Shown here one piece after another: positions 34,000 to 42,921 of a stretch of 64,000 bases of DNA. A program made the translations under genes and the position numbers. The DNA comes from Nitrospira defluvii (GTDB lineage Bacteria > Nitrospirota > Nitrospiria > Nitrospirales > Nitrospiraceae), in contig FP929003.1 of NCBI GenBank assembly GCA_000196815.1, forward strand, positions 62,001 to 126,000, in the 5' to 3' direction. The stretch's first letter is position 1. The number at the start of each line of letters is the position of its first letter. The notes under the pieces were generated by a model that saw nothing but the letters and a program-made list of their open reading frames with translations, searched no databases and had not been told where the DNA came from.

Positions 34000-34308
34000 A
34001 TGACCGAACCCGAGCAACACGCGCCCGCAGCGATCGTGGAGAACATGCTTTTGCTGCGCCGCGAGGACTTCGACGAATTGCTCGACCGCGCCGCTGAACG
34101 CGGTGCCGAGCGTGTGCTGTCCCATCTCGGCCTCGAAAACGGCCACGCCGCGAAGGACATCCGCGAGCTGCGCGACCTGCTGGAAGCCTGGCGCGATGCC
34201 CGTCGCACGGCGTGGCAGACCACCATCAAGGTTGTGACCACCGGCATCCTGGCCGCGCTGCTGGTTGGTGCCGCCATCAAGTTGAAGCTGATGGGAGGCG
34301 CGCCATGA
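34000..34308 (+). CDS. DUF6127-like protein with C-terminal membrane helix
   Basis: 102 residues. The N-terminal two thirds are a charged helix (REDFDELLDRAAERGAERVLSHLG), and residues ~80-97 (VVTTGILAALLVGAAIKLKL) are one membrane segment. GGAG lies 8 bases before ATG 34000. It is coupled to the holin by ATGA. The position first in the lysis cassette suggests a holin partner or antiholin; the family name is from memory. Confidence 0.65.
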   Translation: MTEPEQHAPAAIVENMLLLRREDFDELLDRAAERGAERVLSHLGLENGHAAKDIRELRDLLEAWRDARRTAWQTTIKVVTTGILAALLVGAAIKLKLMGGAP

Positions 34309-34532
34309 CCGCCAAGCCGAAACTCTCTCTCCTCGACGACTGGCGGCGGGTCGCGCGCCGCGCCTGGAGCGTCCGCCTGTCTATCGTCGCCGCCATCTTC
34401 ACGGCGGCGGAAGTGGTGGTGCCGCTGTTCGGTGATGTATTGCCGCGCGGTGTGTTCGTGCTGCTGGCCTTCAGCGCCAGCATCGGCGCGGCCGTAGCCC
34501 GCTTGGTCGCGCAGCCCGAGATGCATCGATGA
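34305..34532 (+). CDS. Holin-like membrane protein
   Basis: 75 residues with two hydrophobic helices (about 26-44 IVAAIFTAAEVVVPLFGD and 48-66 GVFVLLAFSASIGAAVARL), a short turn, and a basic N-terminus. This is the two-helix layout of class II holins. It sits directly before the endolysin and overlaps it (ATGA). Confidence 0.75.
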   Translation: MTAKPKLSLLDDWRRVARRAWSVRLSIVAAIFTAAEVVVPLFGDVLPRGVFVLLAFSASIGAAVARLVAQPEMHR

Positions 34533-35029
34533 TCCGGCGGCCGCAAAGACGCACCGTGGCTGCGCTGACGCTGTCCGCCGCCGCGCTGGTGGGCATCGTG
34601 CTGCACGAGGGCTACACCGAGCGCGCGGTGATCCCGGTCAAGGGTGATGTGCCGACCATCGGGTTCGGCACGACATCGGGCGTGAAGATCGGCGACACCA
34701 CCACGCCGACGAAGGCGCTGGCCCGGGCACTCACCGACGTGCAGCAGTTCGAGGGTGCATTGAAGCAATGCGTCACCGTCCCGCTGGCCCAGCACGAGTA
34801 CGACGCGTTGGTGAGCTTTTCCTACAACGTGGGCAGCCGCGCGTTCTGCCAGTCCACGCTGGTCAGGAAGCTCAACGCCGAGGACTACGCGGGAGCCTGC
34901 GCTGAGCTGCTGCGCTGGCGCTTCTTTCAGGGCAAAGACTGCGCGCTGCCCACCAACGCGCGCCTGTGCGGCGGGCTGGCTACACGGCGAGAAGCCGAAT
35001 ACCGGCAGTGCATCGGGGAGGCGTCATGA
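34529..35029 (+). CDS. SAR-type endolysin, GH24 lysozyme
   Basis: 166 residues. Weakly hydrophobic Ala-rich segment at 9-25 after a basic start, as in signal-arrest-release endolysins. The catalytic Glu (HEG, residue 27) follows immediately, then GDVPTIGFGTT and later YDALVSFSYNVGSRAFCQSTL, both GH24 lysozyme blocks. Extra cysteines could regulate activation. It cleaves the glycan backbone of peptidoglycan. ATGA overlaps at both ends. Confidence 0.88.
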   Translation: MIRRPQRRTVAALTLSAAALVGIVLHEGYTERAVIPVKGDVPTIGFGTTSGVKIGDTTTPTKALARALTDVQQFEGALKQCVTVPLAQHEYDALVSFSYNVGSRAFCQSTLVRKLNAEDYAGACAELLRWRFFQGKDCALPTNARLCGGLATRREAEYRQCIGEAS

Positions 35030-35523
35030 GCGTGATTCCGTGGCCATACCGGCTGTTGACCTTTGCGGCGCTCGGAGTCGCCCTGGTTGGCTTTGGCTGG
35101 ATCAAGGGGGCGAGCCACGTTCAAGCGCAATGGGATGCCGCCATCCAGCAACAAGCCCTCCAGACCGCCGCCGCCCGCGAGCGGCAGGCGCAAGCCACCG
35201 TCAAGGTCGTCACCCAGTACGTCGACCGCGTCCGCGTCGTCCGTGAGAAGGGCGACACCATCATCAAGGAAATTCCCGTCTATGTGCCCGTTCAAGCCGA
35301 TGCTGCTTGCACTATCAACCGGGGCTTTGTGCGCCTGCACGACGCTGCCGCCGCCGGTGAGCTGCCCGAGCCCGCCAGAGATGCTGATGCGGCCGCCGCA
35401 GGCATTGCGCTCTCTGCCGTCGCCGGAACACTTGCCGCCAACTACCAAACCTGCCACGAAAACGCCGAGCAACTGAGGGCGTTGCAAGTGTGGGTCGGGG
35501 AGATGACAGGAGGCACCAAGTAG
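35026..35523 (+). CDS. Inner-membrane spanin, Rz-like
   Basis: 165 residues: N-terminal membrane helix (LLTFAALGVALVGFGWIKG, residues 10-28), then a long Ala/Gln/Arg-rich coiled coil (~35-85) typical of Rz i-spanins. A second reading frame inside it (35282-35476) encodes the lipoprotein partner. Together they fuse inner and outer membranes at lysis, which implies a Gram-negative host envelope. Confidence 0.78.
   Translation: MSVIPWPYRLLTFAALGVALVGFGWIKGASHVQAQWDAAIQQQALQTAAARERQAQATVKVVTQYVDRVRVVREKGDTIIKEIPVYVPVQADAACTINRGFVRLHDAAAAGELPEPARDADAAAAGIALSAVAGTLAANYQTCHENAEQLRALQVWVGEMTGGTK
35282..35476 (+). CDS. Outer-membrane spanin, Rz1-like, nested in the Rz gene
   Basis: 64 residues in the +1 frame relative to Rz. 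It begins MCPFKPMLLALSTGALCAC; the lipobox-like L-C-A-C would leave a lipidated Cys. The mature part is proline-rich (TTLPPPVSCPSPPE), as Rz1 proteins are. A second in-frame ATG at 35300 gives a shorter signal peptide. Fully embedded Rz1 genes are well known in lambda-like phages. Confidence 0.7.
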   Translation: MCPFKPMLLALSTGALCACTTLPPPVSCPSPPEMLMRPPQALRSLPSPEHLPPTTKPATKTPSN

Positions 35524-35572
35524 CAAGCCAGGAGTCGTCGTAGACGCCCACTGATTCGAGGATCAAATATAT

Positions 35573-36430
35573 TTAAACGCCATTCTTGACCGTCTGTATG
35601 TCAAAAAGATTTATCTTATTGATCTTCTCCTCGTGAATCACGATGGTCAGCTTGGCCGGATACTTAAAGCGCATTTCACTGATCCTAAACGTCCAAAGCA
35701 TAATCTTCAGTAAATCCTCGTCACTGATGAGCTTATGCCCCTTGATGCGGGTAATGCCAGAACCGAATATTGTAGTTGACACGCTCCTCTGGCCATAGAT
35801 CGAGTTAACTCTATCCCAGAAATTAATTAAGAACTCCAAATATTCCGGCATAGTAAGCACGGCCTTGTTGTCCTCATCAAACTTACTAAATGCGGCAAGC
35901 AAGAATTCCTCGTAAACACATATTGTTCCGATTTTATACCGCTTTTTCTTTCCGGCTCGCCTGTTTTGATTTTCGCCGATTATCTCATCGTCCTGAAATT
36001 GATAATTCTCAATGTAATTGTCCAAATCAGCGACAGGCGTCTTTAGGATTTGCTTTACAAACATGCCATTGACAGATCTACTGGAGATGACTCTTTCATC
36101 GACCAAGGTGTCAAAGTATTCGTTGAAGGCAATCACCTTAAGCCCCGGCTGCTGAAATATATCCCCAGCAACAACATTAACCTCACTCCCTTCGATGTTG
36201 ATTGATACATTCCTGAGTCGATTAGACCAAACCCACACAGCAATATAGACGACGAGGAATGCTGCCACAAAAGCAGCAGCCTTATACCAAAGGCCATAGC
36301 TCGGCGCGGGCAAGCAGTCTTTTGGTATGTCGACAAATGGAAAAACAAAGGAAAGGAAGACACTTACGGCAGTAGCGTACTTGTAGAAGGTAGCTAATAG
36401 CCGTCGGTCAAAGAAGGCCACCTTTGTCAT
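35573..36430 (-). CDS. thsA: Thoeris type II effector: transmembrane-macro protein (ThsA-like)
   Basis: 285 residues. Two membrane helices (about 18-33 and 49-67) are followed by a macro-like domain: GSEVNVVAGDIFQQPGLKVI, then FNEYFDTLVDERVISSRSVNG near 100-120. This matches the ThsA_Macro (DUF6430) pattern as I know it. In type II Thoeris the macro domain senses an ADP-ribose-type signal made by the TIR partner and the membrane part damages the membrane. It lies 25 bases after thsB. Base composition is clearly AT-richer than the flanks. Confidence 0.8.
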   Translation of the reverse strand: MTKVAFFDRRLLATFYKYATAVSVFLSFVFPFVDIPKDCLPAPSYGLWYKAAAFVAAFLVVYIAVWVWSNRLRNVSINIEGSEVNVVAGDIFQQPGLKVIAFNEYFDTLVDERVISSRSVNGMFVKQILKTPVADLDNYIENYQFQDDEIIGENQNRRAGKKKRYKIGTICVYEEFLLAAFSKFDEDNKAVLTMPEYLEFLINFWDRVNSIYGQRSVSTTIFGSGITRIKGHKLISDEDLLKIMLWTFRISEMRFKYPAKLTIVIHEEKINKINLFDIQTVKNGV

Positions 36431-36455
36431 GCTTCACTTCCCTTCATAAGCACAG

Positions 36456-37025
36456 TCAGGGTTTGTAGAAGAAGACCCCGGAATCTCCTTTGGTTCCCAC
36501 CATGAACTTTGCATTGTTAAGCGCCTTCTCTATCACGGATTTCTTATTCGGCACATGGAGAGTCGGCACGGAACTCATTGAGTCACGAAATATTGGAAGT
36601 TTGTCCCAGAGATTCTTTACTGCTTGCTTGAGGGCCTGATTGTCAGCGGTCAGTAGGTCTGACTCAGATGCATACTCGGGATAGACTACGATGACCGGAA
36701 GACCCTGGTCATTAATTCCGTAGTCGATTTCCTCTCTCAATGCTCGTGAGTTGGCAGTAGTAGAACTCAAGAACAGAACGATATTCTTGGAGTTTCGGAG
36801 GCGCTCCCTCAGTCTAGGCTTCAGAGTCGTTTCCCAATCACTCCCGTCACGTACGTTGTATGTTTTGTCATGAGAGTCATTGAAGGGAAAAACCGAATCC
36901 TGCCCCTTCCACATGCGTAGCTGGTTATAGTAAAAAAAATCGCGCGTAGCGTGAGCACCGAGTGCGCTTGGATTGAAGGGCTCGGTAACATAGAAAGCCG
37001 AGTAGTTGCCGTTTCTATATGCCAT
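36456..37025 (-). CDS. thsB: Thoeris TIR-like signalling protein (ThsB-like, DUF1863)
   Basis: 189 residues. FYYNQLRMWKGQDSVFPFND near 28-47 and LRERLRNSKNIVLFLSSTTANSRALREEIDYG near 75-105 are the MTH538-type TIR-like fold, with the glutamate in REEIDYG in the position of the TIR catalytic acid. ATG 37025 is preferred (GGGAG 5 bases upstream) over GTG 37031. TIR ThsB proteins make an NAD-derived signal upon phage infection. First gene of the pair; transcribed away from the DUF499 operon junction. Confidence 0.82.
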   Translation of the reverse strand: MAYRNGNYSAFYVTEPFNPSALGAHATRDFFYYNQLRMWKGQDSVFPFNDSHDKTYNVRDGSDWETTLKPRLRERLRNSKNIVLFLSSTTANSRALREEIDYGINDQGLPVIVVYPEYASESDLLTADNQALKQAVKNLWDKLPIFRDSMSSVPTLHVPNKKSVIEKALNNAKFMVGTKGDSGVFFYKP

Positions 37026-37041
37026 TGTCACTCCCGTTGAA

Positions 37042-37215
37042 AGTTTGGATTTTGAAAAGTAGATCGCAGACCACGACCGACCGCAGCATCACGAAAGCCG
37101 ACCGGTATTTGCCCGCCGTGTAGCAGCTCAATACCTCGGAGAATTATTCCCTGCTGCGCGCATCGAAGATTTGACTCGCGCGCTGTTCTATCGAGTACTC
37201 GTCCAGCATCGTCAT
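37042..37215 (-). pseudogene. Decayed next gene of the defence operon, cut at the Thoeris junction
   Basis: On the minus strand an ATG at 37215 overlaps the helicase stop (ATGA), exactly like a coupled operon gene. It reads DEYSIEQRASQIFDARSRE, then TAA (37144-37146), and continues in the same frame as FSEVLSCYTAGKYRSAFVM and on to VVVCDLLFKIQ. This looks like the start of a conserved helical protein in which a Tyr-like codon became a stop. Protein-like sequence ends where the Thoeris gene begins. Family unknown; I recall similar starts in hypothetical proteins. Confidence 0.65.
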
Positions 37216-39950
37216 CCCGTCCAAGCCGTAGTCATCAGCACTGCGAAGTCTCGCCGTGACAGCACCTCGGAACAATCCCGCCAGTCTTTCTCCGGTGGCT
37301 CCATCGTGCCCGTATAGCGCAGGTCAAATCCCGTCGCCTCTTTCTGAGCATTGATGAACTCGTCCATCTTTTCCCCGAGGGTCTCGATGTCCTCGATCCA
37401 TTCGTCCTTGATAGTGTCAGGGACTGATCCAAACAAGTCGTAGCGATTGCGCATCCGCTCCGACAGGCGTTCGTAGATCTTCTCGTCCACGGTTTGCTCA
37501 TTCACTAGGTTGAGCATATCCACGGTTTCGCGCTTCTGGCCGAAGCGCTTGATGCGTCCGATCCTCTGTTCGAGGCGAGTCGGATTCCACGGCAAATCAA
37601 TATTGATCAAGGTGCCCAGCGTTTGAAGGTTGAGACCTTCGCAGGCCGCATCTGTAGCAACCATGATGCGGATCTCGTGTTCAGCCACCATTTTTTTGAG
37701 CGTTTCCCGCTCGCACGTCACGCTATCGCCACGTTGATACAAACGACTGCGGCCTGCACCAGCGTACAGGCCAATTGCCTCATCCGGGTACCGCGCAGCT
37801 AACTCGTCGGCGACCCACTTTGCCGTGTCGTAGTACTGACTGAAGATAATGACCCCGAGCTCGCGCCACTTTTCTTTTTCCAGGTAATGGATAACGGCGT
37901 TGAGTTTTGGGTCTTCCTCAATGTGCTCTAGGCGACTGATCAGCCGGAGCAAAACCTCGCGCTCTTCGCCGCTTTCAACCTTCAGATCACCTTCTTGCTC
38001 ATCTTCCTCTTGGTGGATCGTCCGGCCCTCCAAAAGCATCCTGGCGGTACTGAGTCCTGCCTGAATGCTGGAGCAAATGCGTTGCTCCATGAGGTTTTTC
38101 ATGAACCCGCCGCCCTTGCCGCGCTTACCGAGTGCCTTACCAAACAAGCGCGCCTCTCGATAGGCTTCACGGAAGTTCTCATTGGTTCGCAGGGCCTTGG
38201 CTTCAAATAGCGCATCGAACCAACGTGGGTCGCCTACAAGCTGGCGATTTGGATGAACGTCGACACCGACCTTAGTCAACAGTCCAGCCTCTTCGAGGCT
38301 GACGCGTTTGCGCAATACGACGTGACGCACCAATGGATTCTCTCGCTGGAATAGGGTGGCACCCGAAATTCGGCGCTCCAACTCATCTTCCAGGATCTCC
38401 CGGGTATCCTCCGTCAGATCTGTAGCTGTCTTGGTGGTTTGCCATTCCCCGTTGACAAGCCCCAAGTCCTGACGAATAGCGCTGAACAGCTTTCTCGCTC
38501 GCGGTTCTTGGGTGGAGTCAACCAGTGGTAAAGGCGATCTCAGCAGTTGCCAAGCAAATCCAACATCAGTGACCTCTTGCTCCCCGGAAAGGATAGGCAG
38601 CACTTCACGAGGCCGGTGCCACGGCGCAAAGTCATTGCCGAGGACAAAGTTGCCTTTGCCTTGATGGAGAATGCCGATCAAGTCCCATAAGTCCTCGGGC
38701 TGGGTCTGAACCGGCGTCGCAGTGCCCAGAAGAACGTGATCTGAGCGCGCCGCAATCTCACGCATGAACGCTAGCAGTTCATTCGGGGAGCCTGCATCCT
38801 TGCCAAAGCCTTGGCGACTGCGCGCCTTGTGGGCTTCATCAAGGATGACCAAACCGAATCGCAGGCCCAGGAGGTGCTGTTTCTCCAGGGAGTCCCGCAT
38901 CATCAGGCCAGTGGAGACAATCCCAATCCGCAAGGGGCACTTGGCTATCTGCTCGCGGCCTGCAGGTGAGATTACGCGTTCATCAGTGTCCAGCCAAACC
39001 TTGCGCAAGGTGTCCCAGCGCGCACAGGGGATCGCCAGCTTATCGATCATCTCTGTCTGCCATTGTTCGCACAGGGTGGCCGGAGCAAAGATCACCACTG
39101 GCTTGCGCGCCTGGTTTTCTCGATCCGCCAGCAAACAAAGTGTCAGCGCTGCGGTACCGAGGGACAGCGTCTTTCCGAGCCCCACCTCATCGGCCAGCAG
39201 CAGCCTCACTACTTTGTGCTGTTGGTGGTGGCGCAGGCACTCGGTGATAAACCCCTGCTGCCAAGGCTGTAGAGACAATCCCTCGCGGTAAAGAGGCGAT
39301 TCGATTAAGGCCGCTGGTGCGAGATTCTCCTCTTCGTCGATCTCGTCGAAGAACACCTCGCGGCGGTAGCCACGCCGATGGACCTCCCGGATGACCACCT
39401 GCGGAAGCGGTCGAGCCGCATTCCACAAAAACTCGAACTCTTCCTCAATCCAGGCGACCCCCTCGGGGGACTCGTCTTCCCACAATATCTCGTAGTGCCG
39501 CTGCCAGCCGCTGCGGGTCTCATTCATCGAGCCGATGAAGCCCAACTTGCGGCCGTCAGCCAGCTCGATGACTCCCGCCTTACCATGCACGAAGCCGCAG
39601 ATGTTGTCTGGAGCCACGCGCACGGCCTGACCATGCTTCTGCAAGAAGGTGTCTAAGCGACGGTAGCGATCTCGATTGAGCAAGGCCTCTGCTTCGATAG
39701 CCTTCTCGTTCCAACGCCCCATCATCTTGGCTTCGCGTAGCTGCGCCACCTTCAGATCGTCGGGGTGGATGTCCACGTTGCAGACAATCTTGACCTCAGG
39801 AATGGTCTCCAGCAGTTCGTTGGCGACCTCAAACAGCGAGCTTGTGAAGTAGCCAGCGATACGCTTATAGCTGCGAGCCCCCTGCAGATGCTGCAACAGG
39901 AAGCTCGCGTCGAGCCGATGGGTCCGGGAGGAGAAGCGCCGGATCGACAT
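37212..39950 (-). CDS. SNF2-type helicase with N-terminal phospholipase D-like domain (defence operon)
   Basis: 912 residues. Residues ~1-185 form a PLD-like nuclease half: FVHGKAGVIELADGRKLGFIGSMNETRSG carries the H-x-K and GSMN parts of a HKD-type site. The SNF2 helicase follows: Walker A ADEVGLGKT near 253, DEAH in ILDEAHKAR near 373, and the C-terminal lobe with ATDAACEGLNLQ and QRIGRIKRFGQK near 780-810. It would translocate on and perhaps cut phage DNA. It lies 4 bases after the methyltransferase gene, with a weak ribosome site. Confidence 0.85.
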   Translation of the reverse strand: MSIRRFSSRTHRLDASFLLQHLQGARSYKRIAGYFTSSLFEVANELLETIPEVKIVCNVDIHPDDLKVAQLREAKMMGRWNEKAIEAEALLNRDRYRRLDTFLQKHGQAVRVAPDNICGFVHGKAGVIELADGRKLGFIGSMNETRSGWQRHYEILWEDESPEGVAWIEEEFEFLWNAARPLPQVVIREVHRRGYRREVFFDEIDEEENLAPAALIESPLYREGLSLQPWQQGFITECLRHHQQHKVVRLLLADEVGLGKTLSLGTAALTLCLLADRENQARKPVVIFAPATLCEQWQTEMIDKLAIPCARWDTLRKVWLDTDERVISPAGREQIAKCPLRIGIVSTGLMMRDSLEKQHLLGLRFGLVILDEAHKARSRQGFGKDAGSPNELLAFMREIAARSDHVLLGTATPVQTQPEDLWDLIGILHQGKGNFVLGNDFAPWHRPREVLPILSGEQEVTDVGFAWQLLRSPLPLVDSTQEPRARKLFSAIRQDLGLVNGEWQTTKTATDLTEDTREILEDELERRISGATLFQRENPLVRHVVLRKRVSLEEAGLLTKVGVDVHPNRQLVGDPRWFDALFEAKALRTNENFREAYREARLFGKALGKRGKGGGFMKNLMEQRICSSIQAGLSTARMLLEGRTIHQEEDEQEGDLKVESGEEREVLLRLISRLEHIEEDPKLNAVIHYLEKEKWRELGVIIFSQYYDTAKWVADELAARYPDEAIGLYAGAGRSRLYQRGDSVTCERETLKKMVAEHEIRIMVATDAACEGLNLQTLGTLINIDLPWNPTRLEQRIGRIKRFGQKRETVDMLNLVNEQTVDEKIYERLSERMRNRYDLFGSVPDTIKDEWIEDIETLGEKMDEFINAQKEATGFDLRYTGTMEPPEKDWRDCSEVLSRRDFAVLMTTAWTG

Positions 39951-39954
39951 TCAC

Positions 39955-42918
39955 TTAGGCCCCAAACCGCAGGTTCTTGAGGCGTGCCCCCAGCACTTCA
40001 GCACCGGCGCGGACTTGCTCTTCCGGGGCTTTGCGTTCAATAAAGGCCAACAAATCCACCAGCAGTGAGCGGACCTCGAGGAAGTCGGCCATTTCGGCCT
40101 GCAATTGGCTGACGATGGCCTGCGGTTCGGTTTCCGCCAACACCTGTTGCACGCCAATGATCAAGCGCCCGAGTCGAGTGGCACCGAGCTCGGTGCTGTC
40201 GGTCAAGTCGCGGGAGGCAAACTCGGGCACGCGCTTCAGTCGAGCTTGATTGGCCGCCATACTGCCCATCACTCGGCTGTAGTCCTCAACCCGGAAGGCC
40301 TTGGCAAAGTTCTGATAGTTGTCGAGCTTGGCCGCGCCCGTAGTTTCCATGTCCATCATGCGCAGCATGAAGCGCTCGATACCCGTCAGCTTGGCCCAGG
40401 TGTCGGCTGCCAGACCCTCGGGCACCAGTAGACTGTTGGCCGCTTCTGCCGCCTGTTGGACGATTTCATCGACCACTGTGACCTCGCCGCGCACGCGTGG
40501 GCGCAGTGCGAAAGCAGTCACGTCCTCGCCACCAATTTGCGTATAGGCCGTCAGTACCTTAAGCGCGGCGGCGTAACCTGCCATCTGCAAGTCGGAGTCG
40601 TTGAAAACGGGCTCGCCGTGTTTGCTCTTCACCTCGTCGTTGAGGTGCATCATCGTTTCAATCTGACGCTGCACTTCGCTGCGCACGGCAGGAAGGATGC
40701 GTTGCTTGAAGCCTGCACGATCACCTGCAGCACGCTTCTTCAGCATCAGAATCACGGTGCCCTGTACGTAGCCACCTTTCTTCAACTCGGACGTCGTCTC
40801 GGTGGCGATGTACCAGGCTGCCACGACCTGCAAGCCAGCAGCCCAGAAGATGCCGACCATGTCCGACCAAACACCCGTGTCCTGGTGGGTGAACATCACG
40901 CACTGCATGCCGTTGTCGGGCATGTGATCCGCCATCGCCTTGTAGGCGGCGACCATTCCGCGCCGGAAGTCCTCACCCGAACCCTTGATGGCAAGTGCGC
41001 GGCGTGAATCCCACACCCACTCGTCAAATGGCTTGGGTGGGTTCTTGCGCAGCCAGGCGATGAAAAACTCAGTGATCTCGTGGTAGTTCACCGCGTCGGC
41101 ATAAGGCGGATCGGTGATCCAGAGCTCACAACTCTGCGTCGGTCGCTCCGCAGGCGCAGACACGATGGAGCGCTCCACGGCAGGCAGTGGGGCATCCGCC
41201 ATCTTGAACGAGGAGGCCCCGAAGCCAGCCCACGCGCGCGTTGCGTAGTTATAGAAAGTGTTGAGGGCTTGGTTAGAGAAGACGCCGACAGGGCCTCCCA
41301 ACCCGCCACCTTGGCTGGGCTTCCACCGACTCAGCTTGGCATTAAAGTCTGCTGCCTTGGCAACGTTTAACCAGCCAAGTGGAGCCGATGGAGAACTCTT
41401 CCAGGCTTTCAGGGTGATCGCTTGTATGAGGATTTGTCGCGCATTGAACAGATGGTGCCAATGCGTCCAGCCGCGCGTGCGAATTGGCTCGTCGGTCTTG
41501 TCCCCTGGCTCGATGGCCATATCCGGTGCGAGCCCCTCTGCCTGCCATTGGGCTAGATTGTTGGCGACCAGCTTTTCAACTTTCTGCTCGCGTGCGAGGT
41601 CGGCCTCGGTCACCGTGGAGAAATAGGTGATCTGCCGCGACGCATTGATGGACTTCTTGGTGATCCACTGGATGGCGTAGAGGCGCTCCTGAAAGATGTC
41701 ATCGGGTCGTGGATGAAACTCATCTTTCTCCCAACGACGCAGGCGATTGCCGGTATTGCCATCCGCATCACGGAAATCACCGCGCAGCGTCTTGATCGGT
41801 GAGCGATAGGTGCGACCGTTGAGGGTGTAGACCATGTCCCCGTCTTGTACGGTGCCCTTATCGGCAGCCGCGATCTGTGCTGCAGATGCTCCCGTGACGA
41901 CTTCGATGTCGAAACGCTTGTTCTTCTCGTCAGGGATGAGCTTCGCAACCGCGCCTTGTTTGGGCGAGATCACCCAACTCGGCGAGAGCGGAATCATCCA
42001 CCCGGTTTCAGGACAACGCGTCTCCAGACAATAAAGGTACGCCTTGGCACGGTTGCCTTTCTCGTCATGTTCGACGCCTAGTTTGGTGATCTCCTTGTCG
42101 ATCACATCAAACACAGCCTGTTGATCCCGATCAATCTCTGCCCGGCGCTCGGGGGAGGCTCCGATGACATTGAGTGCGCCCCAGGTCAGCATGCACGCAA
42201 TCGGGTTCAAATCGGAGGCATAGGCGTCGCAGCCAATGCGTGCTGCTTCAAAGGGAATCGAACCACCGCCACTGAAGGTATCACCGGCCCTCGGCCGATG
42301 GCCGTAGCGCAGCATGCCCAGTTGTTCAACCAGTTCGGCAATGTTGTTGGCGTTGATGCCTAAATGCGCGTAATGCTGGTTAACGGCCTCCCACGCCGGA
42401 GCGTAAAGCCATTCCTGATCCACTTCTTCGGGGCGTTTGCCCAGACCGGCCTTTTCCTCGTAGCTACCAAAGGTCACCAATGCTCTGCGATAGAGCACCA
42501 GCTTGTCATCGTCGGTGATGTCGCGCCGCCAGCCCCGTCCGGAAAAATAGCGCTCGGGGTCGCTGATGGGGATCAGTTCCTGCAAGCGCGTCGCGGACAG
42601 CGCGTTTTCAGCTAGCGCACGCCTTGCGAGGCTTTCCTCATCGAAGGCCATCAACTTCTCGAACACCGCGAGGTCTTGTTCAGGGTCGTCAGTCGCGGGC
42701 AGCAGGCTGCCAAGCACGATGGCGCGCACCAGGATCAGAGGTTTACGCCCTTTCCAATAGGAACCCAACCCAGTCAGCGTCTGGGCAGCAACCGCTTTAC
42801 GTTCGGCTTGCGCCTCGAACGAGACTTTTTGCGCAGGGAACACCGATTCAATCAGGGCCGGTGCGTCCTTGAGCGCCAGCGGAACTAGGGGAGTTGTTGT
42901 TCTTACCGCTTCATTCAT
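39955..42918 (-). CDS. DUF1156 adenine-specific DNA methyltransferase (defence operon)
   Basis: 987 residues. Motif I is DTFSGGGSIPFEAARIGCDAYASDLNP near residues 218-245, and motif IV DPPYADAVNYHE sits near 605. The DUF1156 N-terminus (LIESVFPAQKVSFEAQAERKA) and the long insert between motifs fit this anti-phage-associated family. It probably marks host DNA at N6-adenine so that the helicase/ATPase partners spare it. Gap of 3 bases to the DUF3780 gene and 4 to the helicase. Confidence 0.88.
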   Translation of the reverse strand: MNEAVRTTTPLVPLALKDAPALIESVFPAQKVSFEAQAERKAVAAQTLTGLGSYWKGRKPLILVRAIVLGSLLPATDDPEQDLAVFEKLMAFDEESLARRALAENALSATRLQELIPISDPERYFSGRGWRRDITDDDKLVLYRRALVTFGSYEEKAGLGKRPEEVDQEWLYAPAWEAVNQHYAHLGINANNIAELVEQLGMLRYGHRPRAGDTFSGGGSIPFEAARIGCDAYASDLNPIACMLTWGALNVIGASPERRAEIDRDQQAVFDVIDKEITKLGVEHDEKGNRAKAYLYCLETRCPETGWMIPLSPSWVISPKQGAVAKLIPDEKNKRFDIEVVTGASAAQIAAADKGTVQDGDMVYTLNGRTYRSPIKTLRGDFRDADGNTGNRLRRWEKDEFHPRPDDIFQERLYAIQWITKKSINASRQITYFSTVTEADLAREQKVEKLVANNLAQWQAEGLAPDMAIEPGDKTDEPIRTRGWTHWHHLFNARQILIQAITLKAWKSSPSAPLGWLNVAKAADFNAKLSRWKPSQGGGLGGPVGVFSNQALNTFYNYATRAWAGFGASSFKMADAPLPAVERSIVSAPAERPTQSCELWITDPPYADAVNYHEITEFFIAWLRKNPPKPFDEWVWDSRRALAIKGSGEDFRRGMVAAYKAMADHMPDNGMQCVMFTHQDTGVWSDMVGIFWAAGLQVVAAWYIATETTSELKKGGYVQGTVILMLKKRAAGDRAGFKQRILPAVRSEVQRQIETMMHLNDEVKSKHGEPVFNDSDLQMAGYAAALKVLTAYTQIGGEDVTAFALRPRVRGEVTVVDEIVQQAAEAANSLLVPEGLAADTWAKLTGIERFMLRMMDMETTGAAKLDNYQNFAKAFRVEDYSRVMGSMAANQARLKRVPEFASRDLTDSTELGATRLGRLIIGVQQVLAETEPQAIVSQLQAEMADFLEVRSLLVDLLAFIERKAPEEQVRAGAEVLGARLKNLRFGA

Positions 42919-42921
42919 TTT

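Noticed and set aside
41080-42888. Several plus-strand frames across the DUF1156 gene
   Set aside because: Shadows; the minus-strand gene carries both methyltransferase motifs.
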